64,000 nucleotides of DNA from positions 434,001 to 498,000 of the forward strand of contig JAWKNO010000002.1 in the NCBI GenBank assembly GCA_041391665.1. The letters are read 5' to 3'. The notes below the pieces were generated by a model. It was given only the letters and a program-made list of their open reading frames with translations. It did no database searches and had not been told where the DNA came from. This stretch comes from Bacteroidia bacterium. GTDB taxonomy: Bacteria; Bacteroidota; Bacteroidia; J057. The position numbers and the translations under genes are program-made. This document shows, piece by piece, positions 34,283-42,534 of the stretch (within the stretch, counting starts at the first letter, position 1; each line of letters begins with the position of its first letter).

Positions 34283-35776
34283 TTATTTTCGCACATAGTT
34301 AGGGTCATATTCCGGATTGGGGTCCATCATTTCTGCATGAACTGACTGTCGCCAGGATTCGAGCTTATCGGTAAGCTGCCGGGCGATCTCCGGCAATTCA
34401 GCGGAAAGGTCGTGTTTTTCACCGGGGTCAGCTTCCAGGTCGTAGAGTTCTATATGCATGTCTTCGTAATCCTGAATGAGTTTATATTTGCCCTGTCTTA
34501 CCGCCCCACCGGGAAATCCTCCCTGGTTGGCATAGTGTGGGTAGTGCCAGAAAATGGCCTCCCGATCGGGTTTTCCTGTCTGGTTTAGCAGCGGAACAAG
34601 ACTTTCCCCATCTGGGTGAAGATTGGGGTCCAGCGGAATTCCGGCCATTTGTAGCATCGTTGGGTAAAAATCTGTGCTGGTTACAGGTTCTGCTGAAGCG
34701 CTTCCCCCTATGGTTACGCCCGGCCATTTGATGATCATCGGTTCGCGGATGCCGCCTTCATACAGCCAGCCTTTTCCTGCACGTAGCGGGAGGTTGGATG
34801 TGGGAGAACCTTCAGCAGTTGCCAGTCCTCCATTGTCGGACATGAGGATAACGATCGTGTTTTTGTCGAGGCCCCGTTCTTTCAGTTTATCCATTACCCT
34901 GCCGATATTATAATCGAGGGTTTCGACCATACCCGCATATTTGGCATTATCGTGCACCAGTCGGGTTTTGTAATTGCCTTCCGGCGCTTTTTCCATCCAG
35001 GGCTCGTCAATCATACGTTGTTCGTCAGAATATCCGGCAAGTGCCTTTTTCTGCTCGTATTTTTGCTCCAGCGAGTCCCACGTTTGAAGCGGATTGTGGA
35101 CCGTGTAAAAAGAAAGGTAGAGGAGAAACGGTTGTTCGCCTGTCGTTTCCAGAAAATCAATCGACTCATTAGCCAGCCTGTCGGTCAGATTTTCCCCATC
35201 GGGGCCATTGTCGAGGCGGGGGTTTTTGTAAGGTGAAAAATAACCACCGGGAGGAGAACCTTTGTCGTGTCCGCCCTTATTGATATCAAATCCCTGATTT
35301 TCAGGCCAGAAACCTTCGCCTCCGAGATGCCATTTACCTGTAAAGAAAGTCTTGTATCCAGCCTCTTTGAGTGCTTCGGCAATAGTTTTTTCTTCCAGCG
35401 GAAGTTCGAGCCGGAAGGGGCGGGCGATGTTGCGGTTGGCAGCTTCGATGGGGCGGTAAGATTGTCTGCCAGGAATCCAGTCCGTGACGCCGGTGCGAGC
35501 GGGATATTTGCCCGTCATGATACTGGCGCGGGTAGGGGAGCATACCGGACATGCCGCATAGGCATTGGTAAAACGCATACCTTCAGCTGCCAGACGGTCG
35601 ATATTGGGCGTTTCGTAAAAAGAACTCCCAAAACAAGCCGCGTCAGTCCAACCCCAGTCATCGACGAGGAAAAAAACGAAATTGGGTTTGGGCGGAGGCG
35701 TTTTTTCGCAGGACAAAAGGGAAAGCAGGCAGATTGCCGCTGTAAAGAGAATTTGAATTCGGTGAAGGATAGCCAT
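34283..35776 (-). CDS. Type I (formylglycine) sulfatase lipoprotein
   Basis: The 497-residue protein has a lipobox at LLSC (Cys23). The sulfatase S1 signature CSPTRASIMTGKYPARTG is intact: Cys79 in C-x-P-x-R is the residue converted to formylglycine, with metal-binding Asp39-Asp40 in LVDDWGW. A second metal ligand region (ILMSDNGG) follows. It removes sulfate from a glycan or aryl substrate outside the cytoplasm and depends on a formylglycine-generating enzyme not seen in this window. The adjacent exported START-like protein is translated from the same unit. Confidence 0.94.
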   Translation of the reverse strand: MAILHRIQILFTAAICLLSLLSCEKTPPPKPNFVFFLVDDWGWTDAACFGSSFYETPNIDRLAAEGMRFTNAYAACPVCSPTRASIMTGKYPARTGVTDWIPGRQSYRPIEAANRNIARPFRLELPLEEKTIAEALKEAGYKTFFTGKWHLGGEGFWPENQGFDINKGGHDKGSPPGGYFSPYKNPRLDNGPDGENLTDRLANESIDFLETTGEQPFLLYLSFYTVHNPLQTWDSLEQKYEQKKALAGYSDEQRMIDEPWMEKAPEGNYKTRLVHDNAKYAGMVETLDYNIGRVMDKLKERGLDKNTIVILMSDNGGLATAEGSPTSNLPLRAGKGWLYEGGIREPMIIKWPGVTIGGSASAEPVTSTDFYPTMLQMAGIPLDPNLHPDGESLVPLLNQTGKPDREAIFWHYPHYANQGGFPGGAVRQGKYKLIQDYEDMHIELYDLEADPGEKHDLSAELPEIARQLTDKLESWRQSVHAEMMDPNPEYDPNYVRK

Positions 35777-36141
35777 AGGAAAATGTTGGGGTGAATAACA
35801 AATCGGAATTATTAATTAAGAGTTTTTGCGTGTACTATGCGAAACTTTGCGATTCCTCTTCGAAAATCTGCGTTTTAAGTGTATTTGTTTGTCTTTGACA
35901 AGGGAAAATAGGGTTCACGCAGCGTTCCGCAAAGTACACACAGCGTTTCGCAAAGTATTTTTGCCGACGTTTGGGTAATTTCCTGTCTTTGCTGTTCCTT
36001 CATTCGAAAAATCCCTTTATCCCAATTACTTTACAACTCCGTAACAAATTACAAATCAAAGATACCTCAGGTACAAGGAATGGTAAATTACAAAATACGG
36101 GTTTAAATTGGGCGGTTTAATTCACCATAATCCTGGACATT
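35777..36141. other. Divergent intergenic region with short direct repeats
   Basis: This AT-rich spacer separates the sulfatase and the deacetylase genes. It holds two 17-bp direct repeats differing at one base (CAGCGTTCCGCAAAGTA at 35920-35936 and CAGCGTTTCGCAAAGTA at 35941-35957) and related GCGAAACTTTGCG near 35840. The AAGATACCTCAGG at about 36059 is the reverse complement of part of the 29-30 kb repeat. No gene is seen. Confidence 0.55.
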
Positions 36142-37074
36142 ATGCCTCTTTTTCTTCTGATTTTTCTCACATTTTTTGGCGGGAAACCCGAAGATTCCCG
36201 GCAAATAGCCATTACCATTGACGATCTTCCCTTTGTAGGGGGCGGAAATGACTATGAAATTGCCCTTACCGGTACGCAAAAAATCCTCGGGCATCTTCAA
36301 TCTGCAGATGTTCCTGCTATTGGTTTTGTCAACGAAATCAAGCTGGAAAAAAATGGAGAAGTGGAAAAAAGACGGGTTGATCTTCTGCAAATGTGGCTGG
36401 ATGCGGGGATGGACCTCGGCAACCATGCATGGTCTCACATGGACTATCACAACAATGATTTTGAGGCTTTTTCCCACGACATTCTGAAGGGAGAAAGAGT
36501 TACCCGTCCGTTGGTAAATAAAGCCGGTCGCAAGTTTCGTTATTTCCGGCACCCCTATCTACATACCGGCGATTCGCCTGAAAAGCAGGCCGCTTTGAAG
36601 ACGTTCCTGAAAAAAAATAAGTATATAGAAGCACCTGTTACGGTTGACAACTCTGAGTGGATTTATGCACAGGCGTATGGAAATGCTGTAAAAAGCAATG
36701 ATACACAGATGATGGATTCTATTGGCCGTTCTTATGTAAAATATATGGAGGACAAACTAGCCTGGTATGAACAACAATCGGAGAAACTATTTGGCTACGA
36801 GATCCGCCAGGTTTTGCTCATTCACGCCAACCTGATCAATGCCGACTATCTCGATGATCTTATCCTTATGATGAAAATCCGCAACTATAAAATTGTCACG
36901 CTGAATGAAGCGTTGAAAGACCCATGTTACAAAACCGAGAGTACCTTCACGGGTCGTGGCGGAATCAGCTGGCTTGACCGGTGGGCACTTACCAAAGGAT
37001 ATAAAGGAGATTTTTTTAAAGGAGAGCCTACCTGCCCCGAATTTGTACAGGACGTGGCGGGGATTCGGGAGTAG
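36142..37074 (+). CDS. Polysaccharide deacetylase family protein
   Basis: The 310-residue protein begins with a short hydrophobic stretch (MPLFLLIFLTFFGG) that may be a signal or anchor. It carries the NodB-type metal motifs of carbohydrate esterase family 4: Asp-Asp in ITIDDLPF near residue 27, H-x3-H in GNHAWSHMDY at about residues 95-104, and RHPYL. The later part (VLLIHANLINADYLDDL) matches the C-terminal motif with His. It removes N- or O-acetyl groups from surface polysaccharide or peptidoglycan, or acts on a glycan nutrient. Confidence 0.88.
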   Translation: MPLFLLIFLTFFGGKPEDSRQIAITIDDLPFVGGGNDYEIALTGTQKILGHLQSADVPAIGFVNEIKLEKNGEVEKRRVDLLQMWLDAGMDLGNHAWSHMDYHNNDFEAFSHDILKGERVTRPLVNKAGRKFRYFRHPYLHTGDSPEKQAALKTFLKKNKYIEAPVTVDNSEWIYAQAYGNAVKSNDTQMMDSIGRSYVKYMEDKLAWYEQQSEKLFGYEIRQVLLIHANLINADYLDDLILMMKIRNYKIVTLNEALKDPCYKTESTFTGRGGISWLDRWALTKGYKGDFFKGEPTCPEFVQDVAGIRE

Positions 37075-37097
37075 TACAGATAAAACCTGACAGAGCT

Positions 37098-37703
37098 TTA
37101 CTTTTTTCTTCCTACCCAGACAAAATCATACGGTTTCCAGAAATGGCGGTCTTCATTTGACTTTCCAGGGAAAATAATCTTTTCCTCAAAACCATGATCT
37201 CTGAGGTTTTGTATTTCCTCTGGCTTCAGTTCATCCATTTTCTCAAAATAGTGATTGCCGGCGTAAAACAATGACCAGTTCCATTCAGTAGATTTAAAAG
37301 TTCTGGCATCGAATTTTTTTACCGGAAAATCCCTTTTTACCTCACAGGATTCAAAATAATTGTTGCGCTGTTGGCCGACTTCATCCACCCTTGTACATAC
37401 CAGTTCGGATTCGATGGTATTGTTTTCAAACAGCCATAGTTGAAGGTCGAAAGGATATGATGCGTGGCTGAAAGCTATTTGCCATTGATCATACATCAGC
37501 GAGAATCGATCGAGAATCAGTTTGAAATACCAGGCAGGAGGATTGCGCTTTTGGAGCCGGAACCAAGGATCAATCCATATTTTGACATAGGCATCAGTAC
37601 GGTTTTCCGGTCCCGGGAGGTCAGGGGTTTTGTATTTTTCCAACCATTGATCGAGTTGGCGGACCCGGCGTTTCCATCCGCGGATTTTGGGGGAGTGATT
37701 CAC
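37098..37703 (-). CDS. Conserved-looking hypothetical protein
   Basis: The 201-residue protein starts with GTG, has no signal peptide or membrane segment, and is rich in aromatic residues (WKPYDFVWVGRKK, WYFKLILDRF). I do not recognise the family. It converges with the deacetylase gene (23 bp apart) and is divergent from the isomerase gene. The long, stop-free frame with normal amino-acid composition suggests a real gene. Confidence 0.7.
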   Translation of the reverse strand: MNHSPKIRGWKRRVRQLDQWLEKYKTPDLPGPENRTDAYVKIWIDPWFRLQKRNPPAWYFKLILDRFSLMYDQWQIAFSHASYPFDLQLWLFENNTIESELVCTRVDEVGQQRNNYFESCEVKRDFPVKKFDARTFKSTEWNWSLFYAGNHYFEKMDELKPEEIQNLRDHGFEEKIIFPGKSNEDRHFWKPYDFVWVGRKK

Positions 37704-37775
37704 GTATAATTATTGGCTATCCGTAAAATATTGGTTATTTTTCTAAATTAGAAAAAATTGCTAACACCTTTACAC

Positions 37776-38741
37776 GTGAAACAAAAAAACTCCTTTCCCG
37801 ATGCGATTTCCCGCCGGAAATTTATGGCACAGGCTGCGGCCTTTTCGGCTGCTGTTTTTCTGCCTTTCCCTGCATTTGCGGGTGATTCAAAAAAATTGCT
37901 TCTCCCTTCTGCTGTAAAGGGCATAAATCTGGGGGCAATTACGTACAGTTTCCGCAGCATGCCGGGCAGTGCAGATGATTTGCTCGGTTATCTGGTGAAG
38001 CTGGGGCTTAACTCTGCCGAACTCATGGGCGATCCGGCTGAGGTTTTTGCCGGAGCACCCGCTGCGCCTGCATGGAGTCCCGGGCCTTCTACGCCCGAAA
38101 AGCAGGCGGAACGCAAAAAGTATATGGAAGAAGTCCGCAAATGGCGGTTATCCGCCTCTATGGACAGGTTCAAAATGTTGCGGAAAAAATTTAACGCAGA
38201 AGGCGTTGCGATTGATGTCATCAAATTTCCAATGGATCGCATGGAAGATGCGGAAATTGACTATTGTTTCCAGGTGGCAAAGACGGTGGGTGCGAAAGGC
38301 ATTACGCTGGAAAGATCAGATGAAGCTGCCAGCAAACTGGGGCCGTTTGCCGATAAGTATAAGCGAATGGTTGGCTACCACAATCACGCGAAAGTCAATT
38401 TCAACAGTTGGGATAAACTGCTTGGTGATGCAAAGTTTAATGCCATGAACCTCGATGTGGGGCATTATGTGGCGGGAACCAATCAGTCTCCGATCGACCT
38501 GATTAAAAAATATCCGGACCGCATTCTCAACCTCCACCTCAAGGATCGCAAATTTGATGAAGGCCCGAATATGCCCTGGGGGCAGGGAGATACGCCATTG
38601 AAAGAAATTTTGCAGTTGCTGAAGCAGGAAAAATATCGTTTTCTGGCGGCAATCGAACTGGAGTATCCGATTCCGGAAGGCTCAGATGCCGTGGTGGAAG
38701 TCGGAAAATGTATTGATTTTTGCCGGGAAGCGCTGGGTTGA
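37776..38741 (+). CDS. TIM-barrel sugar phosphate isomerase/epimerase, Tat-exported
   Basis: I choose the GTG at 37776; an in-frame TTG lies 18 bp upstream. The product (about 321 residues) has a twin-arginine signal (SRRKFM followed by a hydrophobic stretch and AFAG). The rest matches the xylose-isomerase-like AP endonuclease 2 family: GINLGAITYSFRSMPG, GLNSAELMGDPAE, YHNHAKVNF, MNLDVGHYVAGT, and HLKDRKF supply the metal-binding His, Glu and Asp residues. Export in folded form via Tat is typical for the Bacteroidota proteins of this family linked to sugar oxidation or epimerisation. The substrate is unknown. Confidence 0.85.
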   Translation: MKQKNSFPDAISRRKFMAQAAAFSAAVFLPFPAFAGDSKKLLLPSAVKGINLGAITYSFRSMPGSADDLLGYLVKLGLNSAELMGDPAEVFAGAPAAPAWSPGPSTPEKQAERKKYMEEVRKWRLSASMDRFKMLRKKFNAEGVAIDVIKFPMDRMEDAEIDYCFQVAKTVGAKGITLERSDEAASKLGPFADKYKRMVGYHNHAKVNFNSWDKLLGDAKFNAMNLDVGHYVAGTNQSPIDLIKKYPDRILNLHLKDRKFDEGPNMPWGQGDTPLKEILQLLKQEKYRFLAAIELEYPIPEGSDAVVEVGKCIDFCREALG

Positions 38742-38771
38742 GGAGAAATTATTTTTTCTATAAACGAAGCG

Positions 38772-39563
38772 ATGATGAAACAACATGAAAATTTAAAATA
38801 CGTAATAAAATATAACATCGTTAAGGGTGTTTGGATATTGCTCCTCATTTTCTCAAATGCGGGAGTGCCGGGAACTCTGTTTGCCCAGCGACCCACAGTT
38901 GATGATTTTACGCTGCGGGGTTCGACCTATCTGACCGAGGACTATTGTTTTCGCCTGACAGAAGATGTGGATTATACTTCGGGTTCAATCTGGTATAAAA
39001 AGCCAGTCAGTCTGATGCAGCCCTTTGCGATTGAGCTGTCAATCATGGCGGGTTGTCAGGATGTAGAAGGAGCCGACGGGATGGTATTTGTATTTACTTC
39101 GCAGGGAAACCAATTGGGATATGTAGGGGAGGGGATGGGGTTTGCCGGCCTTGTGCCTTCGGTGGGCATCGAAATAGATACCTGGCGCAACTACCACCTG
39201 AATGACCCGGCGGAGGACCATCTGGCAATCATGGCCAATGGGAGGATGGGGCATTACAGCGACCTGGCAGGACCGCAACTTATAGACAATATCGAAGACT
39301 GTACCCGGCACAGTTTTATCGTTATCTGGAACCCCGAAATCCAGCGGTTGTCAGTACAAATTGACCGAAGGGAAATCATCGCCACACAATACGACCTGGT
39401 GAGTAATATTTTTGGGGGAAATGACATCGTGTATTGGGGCGTTACAGCAGCAACGGGTCGCTACAACAATATTCATGAGGTATGTTTTGACCGGCTGGGT
39501 ATTGGGCCGGAAGTGCCATATCGGTTGCCGGAACCTCAGATTAATAAAGCTGAAAAGGAATAG
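38772..39563 (+). CDS. L-type (legume-like) lectin-domain protein, exported
   Basis: The 263-residue protein has a signal peptide ending LFAQ. The mature region has the concanavalin-like lectin fold: GADGMVFVFTSQG, GFAGLVPSVGIEIDTWRN with the carbohydrate- and metal-binding Asp and Asn, and a hydrophobic strand at the C-terminal side (FIVIWNPEIQRLSVQID). A single lectin domain without other modules suggests a soluble or surface-tethered sugar binder. It follows the isomerase gene by 30 bp. Confidence 0.8.
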   Translation: MMKQHENLKYVIKYNIVKGVWILLLIFSNAGVPGTLFAQRPTVDDFTLRGSTYLTEDYCFRLTEDVDYTSGSIWYKKPVSLMQPFAIELSIMAGCQDVEGADGMVFVFTSQGNQLGYVGEGMGFAGLVPSVGIEIDTWRNYHLNDPAEDHLAIMANGRMGHYSDLAGPQLIDNIEDCTRHSFIVIWNPEIQRLSVQIDRREIIATQYDLVSNIFGGNDIVYWGVTAATGRYNNIHEVCFDRLGIGPEVPYRLPEPQINKAEKE

Positions 39564-39565
39564 TC

Positions 39566-39625
39566 ATTCTCCCAATTTGATCAAATTAGGAGAATTAACT
39601 CTCTCAATTTAATCAAATTGGGAGA
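39566..39625. repeat. Two adjacent palindromes, possible bidirectional terminator
   Basis: A 30-bp near-perfect palindrome (39566-39595, arms differing only by one C-A pair) is followed 4 bp later by a related palindrome (39600-39625). The two share the CCCAATTTgATCAAATTgGG type core. They lie just after the lectin stop codon, where a transcription terminator would be expected, but neither has a plain T-run. Confidence 0.7.
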
Positions 39626-39755
39626 ACAAGTATTGGAAGCTGGAGTTCGGAATGCAGCCGTTCCTGGCTTGAAACTTATCCAAACGCAACTTTTGAGGTT
39701 ATTAATCAGGAAAATTTCCTCAATTTTATAACTTAGCAGTGGCTAATTTCCACCT

Positions 39756-40571
39756 ATGAACCGACTGTTGATTTTCCTCCTGTTTCTTTACCCTTGCTGG
39801 ATTGTTGCACAAGACTATCAGGTAGCTCTGACGCTTCGCGGCGATTATGAATCGTCCCAACTCTCGGGATTTGAGTTGAATGATTTTTTTCAGAGCTACA
39901 ATGCCTATTATGGCGTGAACATGAAACAACCTTTTGACACCGTTGCTGCAAACGGTTTAAGTCACGCTGGTTGGGGCATGGGAATCCGTTTTCTCAGCGG
40001 GGATAATGCGGGATTTGCCACGGGAATTTTCCTGACCTATGGCAGTAAATCGATTAGAAATGAGTCCATATTTGCCAATAACCTTCTCACCCGGACAGAT
40101 TTTCGGGTAAAAGACTACAACTGTCAGGTGGATATAGGATTTCACCTGAAACGCTTTTTGCTGATTCAGGGGCATCTCAGTGCACGCGTTCGGGAGAGTC
40201 TGTTTGATTTGGGATATGTATACCAGGATGGTTCTTTTAGTCGGGGAAATGAGTACGATATTCTCGGTGTGTATCATGGTTCGACCATTACGCTGGATGT
40301 GGGCGCAAGTGCCGGACTGAAACTGGGGCCGGTTTTTATTCCCGTAGGCATTAGTTTTCCTACCAACATGGTTCCCGACGATGGCCTGTCCACGATGTTG
40401 GATTACGACATTACCCGTATTCGTTGGAACGATCTGCCCCGCAATTATCAGGTGTGGGCCGACGACCCGGTCAATTTTGACCCGTTTGAAGATGCCGTTC
40501 GCACACAGAGTTTTCGGTCTGTGAGAATTAATATTGGCGTGGAAATATGGTTGGGAAGAAAAAGCAGCTAA
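39756..40571 (+). CDS. Outer-membrane beta-barrel-like protein
   Basis: The 271-residue protein has a signal peptide ending IVAQ. The rest alternates polar and hydrophobic residues with several aromatic-ended strands (YQVALTLRGDY, GWGMGIRFLSG, VRINIGVEIWLG), typical of an outer-membrane porin-type barrel. No specific family is recognised. It starts a five-gene plus-strand run of small envelope proteins with close spacing (18 bp to the next gene). Confidence 0.65.
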   Translation: MNRLLIFLLFLYPCWIVAQDYQVALTLRGDYESSQLSGFELNDFFQSYNAYYGVNMKQPFDTVAANGLSHAGWGMGIRFLSGDNAGFATGIFLTYGSKSIRNESIFANNLLTRTDFRVKDYNCQVDIGFHLKRFLLIQGHLSARVRESLFDLGYVYQDGSFSRGNEYDILGVYHGSTITLDVGASAGLKLGPVFIPVGISFPTNMVPDDGLSTMLDYDITRIRWNDLPRNYQVWADDPVNFDPFEDAVRTQSFRSVRINIGVEIWLGRKSS

Positions 40572-40589
40572 GAATAAAAGAGATAGAAA

Positions 40590-41057
40590 ATGAGAAAGGA
40601 ATATTTTTTTCTGGCAGCATTTATTTTGTTGCTGACCAGTGCCTGCAAGGACAAACAATTGGTATATGCCCGCCAAATGGAAGGCGTTTGGAATATTGCG
40701 CATGAAGAAATTGTCATCATTCACCCCGATGGCAGTGTGGAGGATGTTTCCGAAACGGATAATGTGGGCGTATTGACTCTGACTTACGAAGAAGGCGACC
40801 GGGTTTTCAGGACGTATTCGCTTACGCTTGCCAATTCCACTTTTTCTCTGATCGGTTTGCCTTTTAAAGCGGATGAGGAACTGAAAAGAGTATTTTTTTA
40901 CAATTTTTTCTGCGGAGATATATTTGGATGTGACTGGGTTGGTACGATTGAGGTAAATGAAAAAAACCGCCAGCAGTGGAGCATGTATCGCGTTATTGGA
41001 AATGCCAGTGGTCCATCCTCACATCGGAAAACTACCTGGACACTCGTCAAAGAGTAA
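40590..41057 (+). CDS. Lipocalin-like lipoprotein
   Basis: This 155-residue protein has a lipobox at TSAC (Cys19). Its mature part begins with MEGVWNIAHEEIVI, shows alternating strands and ends TTWTLVKE, resembling lipocalin-like (DUF4923-type) domains that form a small beta-barrel. It probably binds a small hydrophobic molecule or stabilises an outer-membrane partner. It is 18 bp after the barrel gene. Confidence 0.65.
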   Translation: MRKEYFFLAAFILLLTSACKDKQLVYARQMEGVWNIAHEEIVIIHPDGSVEDVSETDNVGVLTLTYEEGDRVFRTYSLTLANSTFSLIGLPFKADEELKRVFFYNFFCGDIFGCDWVGTIEVNEKNRQQWSMYRVIGNASGPSSHRKTTWTLVKE

Positions 41058-41160
41058 AAATTTGCCCGGCCAATAAAAGTGATGGTTCTGTGATTTTATC
41101 GTGATACTTCAGGCCGATAATTGTACCTGTAAGTTAATCATTCACAAAAAAATTACACGT

Positions 41161-41601
41161 ATGAACCGAATCATCTTTCTATTTTCACTTGTCGTAGTAT
41201 TGCTTGCAGCTTGCAAAACAGAGACTATTTTTATCGACTCTTCGCTTCCCAATGGTACTTTTGCTGCCGCAAAAAGTGGTAGTCTTGTAGAACAAAACGG
41301 AACCGGAACTGCCGGAACGGTCGAATTAGGTACTGATGAAGACGATGTTCAGTTTTTGAGGTTTGGCAGCAATTTTACCACAAACCTGGGTACAGGTACA
41401 GTGACTGTATATCTGTCAACTTCCGAAAACTTTGTAGCAGATCCCGCCAATGGCAATCCAGATTTACGGCAGGTAGGCCCAATCAGCAAAACCGGAGAAA
41501 CGTATTTTAAACTTGACCCGGTTGCCGCAGCTAAATTCACTCACGTCATTCTCTGGTGTGGTTCTGCGAATATTCCCTTTGGAAACGCCGCACTCAACTA
41601 A
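41161..41601 (+). CDS. DM13-domain lipoprotein
   Basis: Starting at the ATG at 41161 gives 146 residues with a lipobox at LAAC. The mature part is a DM13 domain: VQFLRFGSNFTTNLGTG, TVTVYLST, GETYFKLDP and the C-terminal FTHVILWCGSANIPFGNAAL. DM13 domains occur with cytochrome- and DOMON-type proteins and are thought to carry redox or metal-binding roles; a single Cys (in LWCG) is conserved here. It sits 41 bp before an outer-membrane barrel gene. Confidence 0.8.
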   Translation: MNRIIFLFSLVVVLLAACKTETIFIDSSLPNGTFAAAKSGSLVEQNGTGTAGTVELGTDEDDVQFLRFGSNFTTNLGTGTVTVYLSTSENFVADPANGNPDLRQVGPISKTGETYFKLDPVAAAKFTHVILWCGSANIPFGNAALN

Positions 41602-41642
41602 TATCCTGCGTATTTTCTGATTACTTCCCATCTTAAAACCGA

Positions 41643-42503
41643 ATGAAAAACGCAGGATTTTTCCTGGCTTATTTGTTCCTCGTGTCCGGACTTTCCGCTC
41701 AGAGCGGCTGGACACGGGAACCCGGCCAGGGTTACATAAAAGCAGGAGCACTTTCATTTGCTTCGGCGCAATATTATAACCTCGCCGGTGATTTGCTTAC
41801 TACCAGCCAGTTTCGGCAGCAGGCACTTTCTCTGTATGGAGAATATGGATTGAGCGAGCGGTTTACCGTCATTGGGAGTTTTCCGTTGCTGAAGATCAAC
41901 AGTTTTGAGACGACGGAAGCGGTTGCGGGAATTGGCGACTTACACGCCGAACTTAAGTATGCACTTCTTAAAGGCGGCTTTCCGGTTTCATTGAGTATAG
42001 CTCCGGAATTGCCCACAGGATCGTGGAACAACTATGCCCAGAATAAAATGACCAGCTTTGAGCGGATCAATTTGCCGACCGGAGACGGCGAACTAAATGT
42101 TTGGGGTACACTTGCCGCTTCGCATTCGTTTTATCCTTTTCCGGCATATGTTTCTGTGTATGGCGCATTTAATTACCGCACAGGATTTTCGGGAAACTCT
42201 TTCCGCAATCAGTTTAAAACCGGTGTGGAAGTGGGATACCAGGTAAAAGGGAAATTATGGTTAAATGCTCGGCTTGCAGCACAAAAGACCCTTGGTCAGC
42301 CTGGCGCGCCGGTAGATTTTATCAGAGGAGACGGAACCGAATACACCAGTTGGGGGTTTGGTGCGGCATATAGCATTTCTTCAAAGATATCAGCAACCCT
42401 TGAATACCAAAATTATTCAGACATTGTATTTGCCAGGAAGAATTTATACTCCGGGCATGTGATTTCTGTGGGAGCCAGTTATGAATGGAAGCGGGAGGAG
42501 TAG
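41643..42503 (+). CDS. Outer-membrane beta-barrel protein, transporter-like
   Basis: The 286-residue protein has a signal peptide ending GLSAQ and many amphipathic strands. Segments such as FTVIGSFPLLKI, GIGDLHAELKYALLKGGFPVSLS and ELPTGSWNNY are like those of the MetA-pathway phenol degradation/OMP-transporter barrel family. It may be the partner of the preceding DM13 lipoprotein. The ligand is unknown. It ends 31 bp from the convergent OmpA gene. Confidence 0.7.
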   Translation: MKNAGFFLAYLFLVSGLSAQSGWTREPGQGYIKAGALSFASAQYYNLAGDLLTTSQFRQQALSLYGEYGLSERFTVIGSFPLLKINSFETTEAVAGIGDLHAELKYALLKGGFPVSLSIAPELPTGSWNNYAQNKMTSFERINLPTGDGELNVWGTLAASHSFYPFPAYVSVYGAFNYRTGFSGNSFRNQFKTGVEVGYQVKGKLWLNARLAAQKTLGQPGAPVDFIRGDGTEYTSWGFGAAYSISSKISATLEYQNYSDIVFARKNLYSGHVISVGASYEWKREE

Positions 42504-42534
42504 GGGTAAGCGTCGTCATATAGGATCATCTTCC

